From positions 1 through 8,128 of the forward strand of contig DOWV01000135.1 of NCBI GenBank assembly GCA_003519375.1: a DNA stretch of 8,128 nt, written 5' to 3'. Of the stretch, positions 1-7,041 are shown piece by piece; position 1 is the first letter of the stretch, and the number at the start of each line of letters is the position of its first letter. The notes below the pieces were generated by a model. That model was not told the DNA's origin. It saw nothing but the letters and a program-made list of their open reading frames with translations, and searched no databases. Made by a program: the position numbers and the translations under genes. The DNA comes from Bacteroidota bacterium (GTDB lineage Bacteria > Bacteroidota > Ignavibacteria > UBA10030).

Positions 1-941
1 AGGCTGAGCAACATTCCGTTTGGCACAAAGCCGCTCCCTGTCAGGTCGACGGAGCAACGAGTCCCCCTGACCAGAGTCGGAGCTGAAACGCTCAGAACAC
101 GGGGCGCCGGATCAGTCACAGTCAATCCCTCCATCAACGTGCCCCTCCCTCCACCGGGACTTTCGTTTGCCGCCACCACAGATCGCGTGCACCTGGACAC
201 GGAATACTCGATCCTGATTCGGGCCTTTATCAGACCTGGAGATACGACTTGAAGCGACTCCAGAACGATCCCATTTCCGAAATCGAGAGACGTGACACCC
301 GAAATAAAATTCGCTCCCGAAATGGAGATTTCAGTGCAGTCTCCACGAGCAGCTTTTCGCGGAGACAACGACGTGATTTCCGGTATCGGGTTGACCACAA
401 AAAATGCGTCGACCAGCGTCGCAACTCCTCCTCCAGGAGCTGCGTTGATGATGGACACGTTCCGGGGACCGAGGCTGGCTGTCTCATCGATGGTCGCATT
501 CACAACGAGGAGCGTCTGGTCAAGCACGCACGCTGTCCCTTCAATCCCGTCGCCCAGCGAAACCGTCGTTACTCCTTCGATGAAGCCGGTTCCGTGAAAA
601 GTGAGTGCGAGCGGCTCCAATCTGGCCCCGGTCGACGGAGCAAGGCTGTAGACCTGTGGCACTGGATTCCGGGCTTTGACGATTTCGAAGGCACTCGTCT
701 CCCTTGCCTCGCCTCCGGGAGTCTCAAGATAGACATCCCGGACCCCCAGTGGTGCGGCAGCGTCGACGGAAATGTTGACCGCCAGACTTATGTTGCTCCG
801 GACAGAAATAGAATTGACCTTCACACCAATTCCGCCCGCGGAGAGGATCGTGACACCTTCTGTGAATCCGGATCCTGAGATGATGAGGTCGACGCTGCTT
901 CCCTGTTCAACGAGATTCGGACTCACACTGAGGATAGTTGG
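1..941 (-). repeat. Array of TIG/IPT-like domains, 3 complete and 1 partial, in the left-edge gene
   Basis: Four tandem Ig-like units encoded at residues about 664, 757, 849 and 943, spaced 92-94 residues (about 280 bases). Each starts with a variant of I-x-S-x-S/A-P, followed by a strand ending in S/T-G-x-x-F (SGSGF, HGTGF, SGANF, TGSGF). The complete units have a late PGG(G) turn before the closing strand. The pattern is that of TIG/IPT domains in extracellular bacterial proteins. Similarity is at protein level; the DNA copies have diverged. Confidence 0.85.
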
Positions 942-2930
942 CCGTTGAAATGGCTCGGCGAGGGTAACCAACGTGTATCGACAGTCCCCGGTGTACGATA
1001 GAGTGTGGATCGCCGTGTCGATATTTCCTCCCAACCTGTTCCAATTTGAGCCGCTGTCGGACGATCCATACAGCTCCAGTCCATGCTCCGACGCTCCATT
1101 CAACTCCGATGGGGCAAAACGAAATGAGATTGTGGAGTTTTTCAGATCTGCAGTCGGTGCGATGGCAAACGATCGTCGGATTGGCCGGCTGCGGGCGATG
1201 ACCCATGCCGTATCTGTCCTTCGAGTCACCCGGACATCCTCGTCGGCAATTGACACAGAACTGATGCTGATGCCTATCCCGCCGAAATCTTCGATCTGAC
1301 CCGCTCTAAGCGGGCGCACCGACGTGACATTGCCAATCACGTAGTTGGCGCCGGACTCCTCCACTGACCCGCCTGACCCGAGCTCCAACAAACACGAACC
1401 CGTCATGATCGGACCATGGGTGATCGATAACCGACGATCAACAGTGGTGATCCCAACTAATCGAGCGCCTTCAGGGTTCTCGATGGTCAGATTGGAATAG
1501 ACCTGAGGTGAAATATCCTGGCATGTTCGTCCCCGATATGTTACCACACTTCCCTGCTCGATCACGACAGTTCCGAGAACGTCGAAGGGAGCACCACTTC
1601 CCAGGAAGGCGTGACTTCCAGACACTCTCAGCGCGCTCCCGCTTTCGACCAGGATCCTGTTCCATGTCCCCTCTCCGGTTGCACGTCGATCGGCCACAGT
1701 CGAGTCGAACCGGACAGGAACGAGGACGGATCCGTTGTTGACGAACGAACGACTGCTGTCGGAAACGATCAATACGGAAGTCGAATCGCTCCCGGCAATC
1801 GTACCTGAGCAATCGAGGTTTTTTCGGAGAACCAGGCTTTTTTGTGAGCCAATTTCCACCTTCGTTCCGGATGCGATGGCAATGTCGCAGCGACTCACGG
1901 CTCCGTTGGAGAGCGTCATACCCTCTGGAGCAGAAATGGTTTGGCTGATCGAACCGTTGAATTCGATGATGCGACCTGCGGGGACGATAAATGCAGAGGC
2001 ACAGTTCACGTCGCTCAGAAAGATCAGGCTCCCCTGCAAACCACCCGTCGTGACAAGAGTGTATTTACCTCCGGCCTCCAGGGTAAAGGGGCCGCAGAAC
2101 AAATGCACTCCCTGGCCCCCGCTTCCGGTTCCTCCCCATTCTCCAGCTATTGAAGCAGCACCCAACACAGTGATATTTCCGGAGAATCCTGCCGTGTTCC
2201 ATTTAACGCCGCTCCCGATTGTGAGATCACCAGAAATCACTAGGGCGCCGGCGCCCGAAGCATTCAACGTGAACGAGCCCCCAGTGCTTTCAAAACGGAT
2301 ATGACCATAAGTCCTGCCCGAGAATGTCGAGGCAGGAACCAACGATGATCCGCCGCGGTAAGTGAATGTGCTCAATTTCGAAAGGATGGATTTCGAGAGG
2401 GGAGTGGCGATACCAGCGGTAGTGTTATGGACATAGGAACCCCCATCATGAACAGCCCAGCGGGCGCTGCCGAGAATTGTCCATCCTGAACCCTGATTCA
2501 ACCAGGTTCCGTCAATCGTCAGATCAATTCCAGGGCCGTCGGAGAGTGTGTGCGTGACTCCGGCCGCGATAGTAACCTGTGCGCCCAGATCCACCACGAG
2601 TTGATCATAAACGAGGGTGGAGAAAACTGTCACGGTGTGGCCCGCCTTGACGGTGATTACACCTGAGCTTGAATCAGGACACGTATTGGCCGCGACCCAA
2701 ACTCCACCATCGTACCGCTCCCAGGTTTGCGTCGAGCTCCAGGGACCTGAGCGTATGGACCGAAAGTCTCCTTGCGCGGGAAGATCCTTCGAGTCGGCTT
2801 TCAAGATCGAAAATGTGAGTAAAACGGCGCAGCCTGCGCACACAAGCGAGCGGGCGGGAGAAGACGCTACGAAGCTGCTTCGATGATCCGATGATCGGGG
2901 AGCGAAACTGTCGGCAGGCTGAACATTCAT
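1..2930 (-). CDS. Giant secreted beta-helix/TIG-repeat surface protein, partial (C-terminus beyond left edge)
   Basis: The frame is open from the ATG at 2930 to the window edge: 976 whole codons, no stop. Residues 28-43 are hydrophobic and end in ADS (45-47), a plausible signal-peptidase site. The mature protein opens with a tryptophan-rich motif (GPWSSTQTWERYDGG, 62-76), typical at the start of FCB secreted proteins. Residues about 85-460 are Gly/Ser/Thr/Val-rich with recurrent short strands such as TIDGTW, TIGSGVKW and VNNGSV, as in beta-helix folds. Residues about 464-657 form a module shared with the downstream-numbered paralogue (FGGIGI at 549-554, FRFAPSELNG at 603-612). TIG/IPT-type domains start near 664, 757, 849 and 943, the last cut by the edge. 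The mature part has 12 cysteines, more than the paralogue. By analogy it should be exported and surface-anchored; ligand and role are unknown. The start is uncertain: no Shine-Dalgarno is visible, the n-region is long (27 residues), and the frame is open upstream to a TAA at 3074-3072 without another ATG. Confidence 0.9.
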   Translation of the reverse strand, partial: MNVQPADSFAPRSSDHRSSFVASSPARSLVCAGCAVLLTFSILKADSKDLPAQGDFRSIRSGPWSSTQTWERYDGGVWVAANTCPDSSSGVITVKAGHTVTVFSTLVYDQLVVDLGAQVTIAAGVTHTLSDGPGIDLTIDGTWLNQGSGWTILGSARWAVHDGGSYVHNTTAGIATPLSKSILSKLSTFTYRGGSSLVPASTFSGRTYGHIRFESTGGSFTLNASGAGALVISGDLTIGSGVKWNTAGFSGNITVLGAASIAGEWGGTGSGGQGVHLFCGPFTLEAGGKYTLVTTGGLQGSLIFLSDVNCASAFIVPAGRIIEFNGSISQTISAPEGMTLSNGAVSRCDIAIASGTKVEIGSQKSLVLRKNLDCSGTIAGSDSTSVLIVSDSSRSFVNNGSVLVPVRFDSTVADRRATGEGTWNRILVESGSALRVSGSHAFLGSGAPFDVLGTVVIEQGSVVTYRGRTCQDISPQVYSNLTIENPEGARLVGITTVDRRLSITHGPIMTGSCLLELGSGGSVEESGANYVIGNVTSVRPLRAGQIEDFGGIGISISSVSIADEDVRVTRRTDTAWVIARSRPIRRSFAIAPTADLKNSTISFRFAPSELNGASEHGLELYGSSDSGSNWNRLGGNIDTAIHTLSYTGDCRYTLVTLAEPFQRPTILSVSPNLVEQGSSVDLIISGSGFTEGVTILSAGGIGVKVNSISVRSNISLAVNISVDAAAPLGVRDVYLETPGGEARETSAFEIVKARNPVPQVYSLAPSTGARLEPLALTFHGTGFIEGVTTVSLGDGIEGTACVLDQTLLVVNATIDETASLGPRNVSIINAAPGGGVATLVDAFFVVNPIPEITSLSPRKAARGDCTEISISGANFISGVTSLDFGNGIVLESLQVVSPGLIKARIRIEYSVSRCTRSVVAANESPGGGRGTLMEGLTVTDPAPRVLSVSAPTLVRGTRCSVDLTGSGFVPNGMLLS

Positions 2931-3126
2931 AGATGTGCACAACAAAAGGAGTGCTGCTGGAGGTAATCTGACGCGTGGAGGATTCTGAAGAAGATCGCTT
3001 ATCCGAAGTTGACCGGGACGCAGTGCATAGCGTTGGCAGAACGAGATGAAGGAAGGTACATCAGGGATTGCTTATGAACAAAGAAAATCGATTTGCGAGG
3101 CGAGTGGCCCGAATGGTCTGGAAAGC

Positions 3127-3160
3127 AAAGGGTAGCCGCGTCATCCGGCCACCCTTTTTT
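3127..3160 (-). terminator. Hairpin terminator after the 1094-residue gene, possibly bidirectional
   Basis: Inverted repeat: plus-strand AAAGGGT (3127-3133) pairs with ACCCTTT (3151-3157), and GCCG (3135-3138) with CGGC (3146-3149), with one A/C mismatch and a 7-base loop. It lies about 50-80 bases beyond the TGA at 3206-3208, where a terminator is expected. Read on the minus strand the stem is followed by TTTGCTTTCC, a weak U-tract. Read on the plus strand it is followed by six T. It probably works in both directions, but no plus-strand gene is visible to need it. Confidence 0.65.
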
Positions 3161-3205
3161 GATATACCTTCGATGTTTCGAAAGTCTGAATCAGTCGTAG
3201 AACAT

Positions 3206-6200
3206 TCACTTTACGAGCACGACTTTGCGCGATGCAAGGAACCGTTTTGTCGACTCGACAGATTCTGCCTGCAGCCTGATCAGATACACGCCGCTCGGCA
3301 AATTCTCCGCATGCCAGAGGAGCTCGTAGAGTCCTTTCGAGCGTTCACCGTGAATGAGTTGAGCAACAACATTTCCGAGCATGTTGTGAATCACGAGCTC
3401 AACTCTGCTGTCTTCAGGAATTCCGTATCGAATTCTGGTGGACGGATTGAACGGATTGGGATAGGCCTCCTGGAGAACATACTCGTCAGGAACGACTCCC
3501 AGATTGCCCTCAATCCCGGTTGCCGGGCCCGAATTTACAGAGAATCCGGTCAGCAGTGTCGCTGTCCCGCCTTCCGGAGCGGCATTGGCAACAGTGACGG
3601 CCCGAGTCCCTGCCGTGGCAGCAGATGAAATGGAAATACTCACGAGCATTTCCGTCGGGCTCTTCACGGAAGTGTTCGTGACGATGATATCAGAACCGAA
3701 ACTCACTGTCGTCACGCCTGAGATGAACTGCGTCCCTAACACCGTCACATTGGCGAGGCTTCCACGACTCACGCTTACGGGAGCGACTGAGGTGAGCGTT
3801 GGTTCCGGGTTTGTCACTGAGAACGCTCCGCTGAGCAGGGCCACTCCTCCCCCGGGGGCGAGGTTTGAGACTGAGACATCCCTCGGGCCGTTGGCGGCTC
3901 CCTCGTACACAGGCGAGACACGAGCCCGCAATGATTTGTCGTTCAGGACCTCAATTGAATCGACAATGATTCCGGTGCCAAGGCTCAGGGAGGTCACACC
4001 TGTGAAGAAATCAGATCCGGCGATCAGAACAGTCACCGTCTTTCCTTTTGTCGCTGAGGACGGCGAGATGCTGGTGATCCCTGGAGTCGGATTCACCACC
4101 GTGAAACCTCCGGTCAATGTTGCAGAGCCGCCACCGGGCGGCGGTGTTACAACAGTCACGTCGCGCGGGCCCGCCGCGGCCAACCGCGAAATCAGAATCT
4201 GTGCTCTCAACGATGTACTGTTCGCATCAAACGAAAGCACAGAAATGCCTTCGCCAAACGAAATAGACGTCAAGCCGTTGACGAAGCCGGTCCCACTTAC
4301 ATTCACGGCGATCGCTTCCCCTTTCTTTCCCTCTGGAGGGATCATCTGTCTCAGGGCGGGAGCTGGCCGCTGCACTTCAAATCCTCGTCTCCGCGTCGCA
4401 TTGCCACCAGGCGTGGTCACAGTGACATCGCGCAAACCAATTGCAGATCCGTCTGCGATCGTAACATCCACGGTCAGTTGCGTGGCCGACGCTATCGCAA
4501 CCGAATTGACCGTTATCCCAGCACCGCTGAAATCAACTATGTTTGTCCTGCCTGAAAAATTCTCCCCCGTCAGAGTCATGATGATGTTCTCTCCCAGTCC
4601 CCCGAACCGCGGGGAAACGGAAGCCAGCACCGGAGGAGCAAGGCCGGGATGCCCTGCCGACAAGAAATCGAGGGAATTGGCTCGTGAAATCGTCAAACTA
4701 TTTGCTATGGTGTCCGCAATTCCCCCCATGGAAATCCAAGTAATGCCACCGTTTGTCGATCCGTACATTTGCAGGTTCGATTCCGTCGTGCCATCGAGTT
4801 CATCGTGCCGATAACGAAACACAACTCGGGCGTTGAGTCCGTCTCCACCGGCGGCGAGAGCGAAGGATTTCTTCAGGAAAGCTGCACCTCTCATGTTCGG
4901 AGCGATCCCGGTAACACGAACAACGCTGACCATGAATACCGCCGGAAGTGCAGCCGGGGCCGGCATCGATTGGCCCTTGGCGGGATAGGGCGTGTAACCT
5001 TGGGGGTTGATCTCGATCCCGAGACCTCCAAAATCCTGATTCACTCCGGTGGTGCAGGCACGGGAAGCCCGCAGATATCCAACAACCGATCCTTCCCCCT
5101 CATTGATCTTCGCGAAGGAAGAGAGCGTGAGCGTATCGGATCCGGTAACTAGATTCCCGCGCGTGATGTCAACCGACTCGAGGATGGTGATTCCGGCCGG
5201 CATCACAACTCCATTTGGATTGGAGATATTCAGCCGCCGATACGTAACCGGGCAAAGCGTCTGTGCGGCCGTGCCCTCGTACGATAGGGTGTTGTTCACA
5301 CTGCTTGTGACAATTCCATGGACGATCAAAGGATCCGGCGCACCTGTCAACACATGGTAACCGTTGAAGCGTGCGGTGCAGCCTCGAGCGATCGTGAGGG
5401 ATTTATATTCCCCGCCTGTTCCGACGATCGACTTCACATCACCTTGGTTTGATTCAAAAACTGTCGGCGCTTCAACAACCGATTCATTATTGAATGTCTT
5501 GTAATAGCCTCTGAATCTGAGGTAACCCGGGCCTTCGATCTTCCCGAAAGTAAGCGCGGGAGAGCGCTCCAATCGTGGGGACCGATTCTCTGCGGTTTTG
5601 GCACCGGCATATTGACGAGTCACAGACACGTTGCCATATGCGAACAGTGTCGCGCCAGCAGAGATTGTCACCACTCCGCCTGCCGCGACAGTGATATCGC
5701 CATAGCTCGTGATTGAACTCGTTACCGAAACGTCACCGGAGGAACCAACCTTCAGACTCGTGTTGAGAGCATCTGTGCCGCTCGCTGTTCCCGTCCCCAG
5801 AAGATTTGTCGCTGTGTTTGCCCATGTCCCGTTGTTCACGATGCTTCCATCCACGTTGATCGTAAGTTCCCCTTCACGTTCTCGAATCGACCCGTTATTG
5901 ATCAGCGTGCCCTTGAGATTCATAGCGACGCCCTCATGCCCTCCGGTCAGAATCGTTCCGGGATTCACGATGGCATTTCCAACGATGTTCATGGTGGTTT
6001 CGAGGGTTCGTGAGCCTGCCCCCGAGAAAACAACGTTGGCAGTGTAATCCGCGGAACCGCTGACATTTCCCTCGCACTGAAGTGTTCCCTCTCCAAGTAT
6101 GCCACCGTTGTTTGCGATACTCCCTACACATCGCAGTGTGACCCCAGGTCCAAGAGTCAGAGAAGAGCCGGCTGTGACAACGACACCGACGCCGCCGGCA

Positions 6201-6490
6201 CCGGTTACTGTGAGTGTCGCATTGCCGAACGCGCTCAAGGTGACCCGGGCATTACCGGATATAAGAATCTGTCTGACTCGTCGCGTGGGGAGGTCGGAGA
6301 TCAATGCCGTCGTTCCGCTAATAACGATCGTGTCGTTAACGGTTGGAGTCGATCTGTTTGGTGTCCATTGAGTTTGATCAATCCAGGAGCCGCTGGTTCC
6401 TCCACGCCACACGTACTGTTGTGACCAGACCGCACCGTGTGTCAAGAGGACTGCAATGATCAGATAGAAGAGGGATGCCCGGAGCTTCAC
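3206..6490 (-). CDS. Secreted beta-helix/TIG-repeat protein with T9SS type-A C-terminal sorting domain
   Basis: Complete 1094-residue protein. Signal peptide 1-23 (MKLR, hydrophobic core LFYLIIAVLL, V-W-S before QQ). A tryptophan motif follows (GTSGSWIDQTQWTP, 31-44). Residues about 45-400 are Gly/Val/Thr-rich with recurring N-N-G and G-T-L/W motifs, suggesting a right-handed beta-helix. Residues about 402-612 form the module shared with the gene at 1-2930 (FGGLGIEI at 487-494, FRYRHDELDG at 558-567). Four TIG/IPT domains span about 618-985. After a short linker, residues about 1000-1094 are a T9SS type-A sorting domain: YPNPFNPSTRIRYGIPE near 1010-1026, then LGNVVAQL, and SGVYLIRL near 1066-1073. 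In this family the domain directs a protein through the type IX outer-membrane translocon and is usually removed. No catalytic motif is evident; an adhesin or surface-layer role is inference. The start is GTG, supported by a good ribosome site and an ideal signal peptide. A promoter lies about 310 bases upstream. Confidence 0.95.
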   Translation of the reverse strand: MKLRASLFYLIIAVLLTHGAVWSQQYVWRGGTSGSWIDQTQWTPNRSTPTVNDTIVISGTTALISDLPTRRVRQILISGNARVTLSAFGNATLTVTGAGGVGVVVTAGSSLTLGPGVTLRCVGSIANNGGILGEGTLQCEGNVSGSADYTANVVFSGAGSRTLETTMNIVGNAIVNPGTILTGGHEGVAMNLKGTLINNGSIREREGELTINVDGSIVNNGTWANTATNLLGTGTASGTDALNTSLKVGSSGDVSVTSSITSYGDITVAAGGVVTISAGATLFAYGNVSVTRQYAGAKTAENRSPRLERSPALTFGKIEGPGYLRFRGYYKTFNNESVVEAPTVFESNQGDVKSIVGTGGEYKSLTIARGCTARFNGYHVLTGAPDPLIVHGIVTSSVNNTLSYEGTAAQTLCPVTYRRLNISNPNGVVMPAGITILESVDITRGNLVTGSDTLTLSSFAKINEGEGSVVGYLRASRACTTGVNQDFGGLGIEINPQGYTPYPAKGQSMPAPAALPAVFMVSVVRVTGIAPNMRGAAFLKKSFALAAGGDGLNARVVFRYRHDELDGTTESNLQMYGSTNGGITWISMGGIADTIANSLTISRANSLDFLSAGHPGLAPPVLASVSPRFGGLGENIIMTLTGENFSGRTNIVDFSGAGITVNSVAIASATQLTVDVTIADGSAIGLRDVTVTTPGGNATRRRGFEVQRPAPALRQMIPPEGKKGEAIAVNVSGTGFVNGLTSISFGEGISVLSFDANSTSLRAQILISRLAAAGPRDVTVVTPPPGGGSATLTGGFTVVNPTPGITSISPSSATKGKTVTVLIAGSDFFTGVTSLSLGTGIIVDSIEVLNDKSLRARVSPVYEGAANGPRDVSVSNLAPGGGVALLSGAFSVTNPEPTLTSVAPVSVSRGSLANVTVLGTQFISGVTTVSFGSDIIVTNTSVKSPTEMLVSISISSAATAGTRAVTVANAAPEGGTATLLTGFSVNSGPATGIEGNLGVVPDEYVLQEAYPNPFNPSTRIRYGIPEDSRVELVIHNMLGNVVAQLIHGERSKGLYELLWHAENLPSGVYLIRLQAESVESTKRFLASRKVVLVK
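3536..4639 (-). repeat. Four tandem TIG/IPT-like domains in the 1094-residue protein
   Basis: Units begin near residues 618, 709, 802 and 896, spaced 91-94 residues. Each contains the strand ending T/S/A-G-x-x-F or its variants (TGENF, SGTGF, AGSDF, LGTQF), then a G-x-R-x-V strand (GLRDVTV, GPRDVTV, GPRDVSV, GTRAVTV) and a PGG/PEGG turn. Units 2, 3 and 4 match units 2, 3 and 4 of the paralogue better than they match each other in several stretches, for example the ITS-SP opening and GVTSL of unit 3. Confidence 0.88.
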
Positions 6491-6494
6491 GCGC

Positions 6495-6503
6495 TCACCC
6501 TTT
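6495..6503 (-). promoter_or_regulatory. Ribosome binding site supporting the GTG start at 6490
   Basis: On the minus strand AAAGGGTGA precedes GCGC and the GTG codon. Both AAGG and GGTGA match the anti-Shine-Dalgarno complement, at suitable spacing of about 4-8 bases. The codons after the GTG give a textbook signal peptide, so GTG is preferred although no ATG is nearby. Confidence 0.75.
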
Positions 6504-6785
6504 CAGAGACCTTGGGCAGGCAGAACAGAGATCAACGAAGAGATCGGAGAAGCAGTCGCGGCGAGCGGCTTCCCTTAAGCTGCAGAGGAGAATCGACATC
6601 AGAGAAAGGAAAGAAGCCTTAGCAAGATTCGCCGGATTTGCCTCTTCGCTGGTTCAACATAGCGTCATCTTTTGTCAGATTGACATGTCGGGAAAGTACG
6701 ATCCGCCGAATTTTGGATACACCGGGGAGAGAAGAAGCGAAAGAAGAGGACACCCCCCCTCCAGGTGTGACCAATGGTCGAATGG

Positions 6786-6799
6786 AAGCCCGACGGCTT
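6786..6799 (-). other. Stem-loop at the predicted 5' end of the long leader
   Basis: AAGCC pairs with GGCTT around a GTCG loop on the minus strand, starting within a base or two of the transcription start predicted from the -10 box. Stem-loops at the extreme 5' end can protect an mRNA from decay. Two further small stem-loops follow at 6779-6769 (GACC/GGTC, 3-base loop) and 6768-6750 (ACACC/GGTGT, G-rich loop). Confidence 0.45.
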
Positions 6800-6804
6800 T
6801 GTTA

Positions 6805-6833
6805 ATCTTACCCATTCTCGGAATGAATGTCAA
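6805..6833 (-). promoter_or_regulatory. Sigma70-type promoter for the 1094-residue gene
   Basis: Minus-strand TTGACA (6833-6828), 17-base spacer, TAAGAT (6810-6805). The -35 box is a perfect match, the -10 box matches TATAAT at four of six positions including the key TA and final T, and spacing is ideal. Transcription would start near 6798-6800, giving a leader of roughly 310 bases before the GTG at 6490. This is the house-keeping pattern of most bacteria, not the TTTG/TAnnTTTG pattern of Bacteroides. Confidence 0.75.
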
Positions 6834-7041
6834 GGAGTCAACCCTCTCCGCCGAGGAACCTCAGCAACGCGATCCGTCAAATACCATCTTCTGGCGGCAC
6901 TTTGCGAAGGTTGGAGGAGATTTGCCACTCGACGAGCCGTAGCCGCTGTCACAATGATATATTCCGGATGCACGCAGGCCCGTGAAGTAGACGATAAGTA
7001 GAGAGAGAGTAGGATTGAATGGAGAGCCGGCTGGGCGCAAT

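Larger units (their letters stand above)
6491..7041. other. 551-base intergenic region without a credible gene
   Basis: From right to left: 7041-6834 follows the beta-propeller stop and holds no clear terminator or gene. Then come a strong promoter (6833-6805) and a leader of about 310 bases with stem-loops at its 5' end. A pyrimidine-rich stretch on the minus strand (about 6750-6724) includes few purines. The Shine-Dalgarno of the next gene is at the left end. Open frames here on either strand have no signal peptide, domain or ribosome site and look like chance. Confidence 0.7.

Noticed and set aside
249..878. 209-codon open frame on the plus strand
   Set aside because: Antisense to the TIG domains of the left-edge gene, whose minus-strand frame gives clear domain structure; the plus-strand product has no recognisable features.
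2674..2940. 88-codon minus-strand frame beginning with GTG at 2940
   Set aside because: Overlaps the N-terminus of the left-edge gene in another frame; the alternative frame from 2930 continues for 976 codons with clear homology to the paralogue.
3051..3082. Bacteroides-type promoter candidate TTTG...TACCTTCC for the left-edge gene
   Set aside because: The -7 box matches TAnnTTTG imperfectly, the spacer is 20 bases, and the organism appears to use a TTGACA/TATAAT pattern at its clear promoter.
3504..4814. 436-codon open frame on the plus strand
   Set aside because: Fully antisense to the TIG array of the 1094-residue gene, low-complexity Pro/Thr/Val-rich translation, no signal peptide, domain or ribosome site. 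It mirrors the codon bias of the real gene.
6619..6660. 13-codon ATG...TAA open frame within the leader on the minus strand
   Set aside because: Could be a regulatory upstream frame, but it has no good Shine-Dalgarno and one short frame in 310 bases is expected by chance.
6491..6800. Possible cobalamin riboswitch in the leader, suggested by the BtuG-like neighbour
   Set aside because: I found no B12-box-like sequence or matching conserved core; the stem-loops seen are too small.
6475..6942. 155-codon plus-strand frame across the gap between the lipoprotein and the giant gene
   Set aside because: No domain, odd Arg/Ser-rich composition, no convincing ribosome site, and it runs antisense through a strong minus-strand promoter.
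7025..7032. AGCCGGCT palindrome just after the lipoprotein stop, as a terminator
   Set aside because: Perfect palindrome without a loop and without a T-run on the minus strand, so it cannot be supported as an intrinsic terminator.
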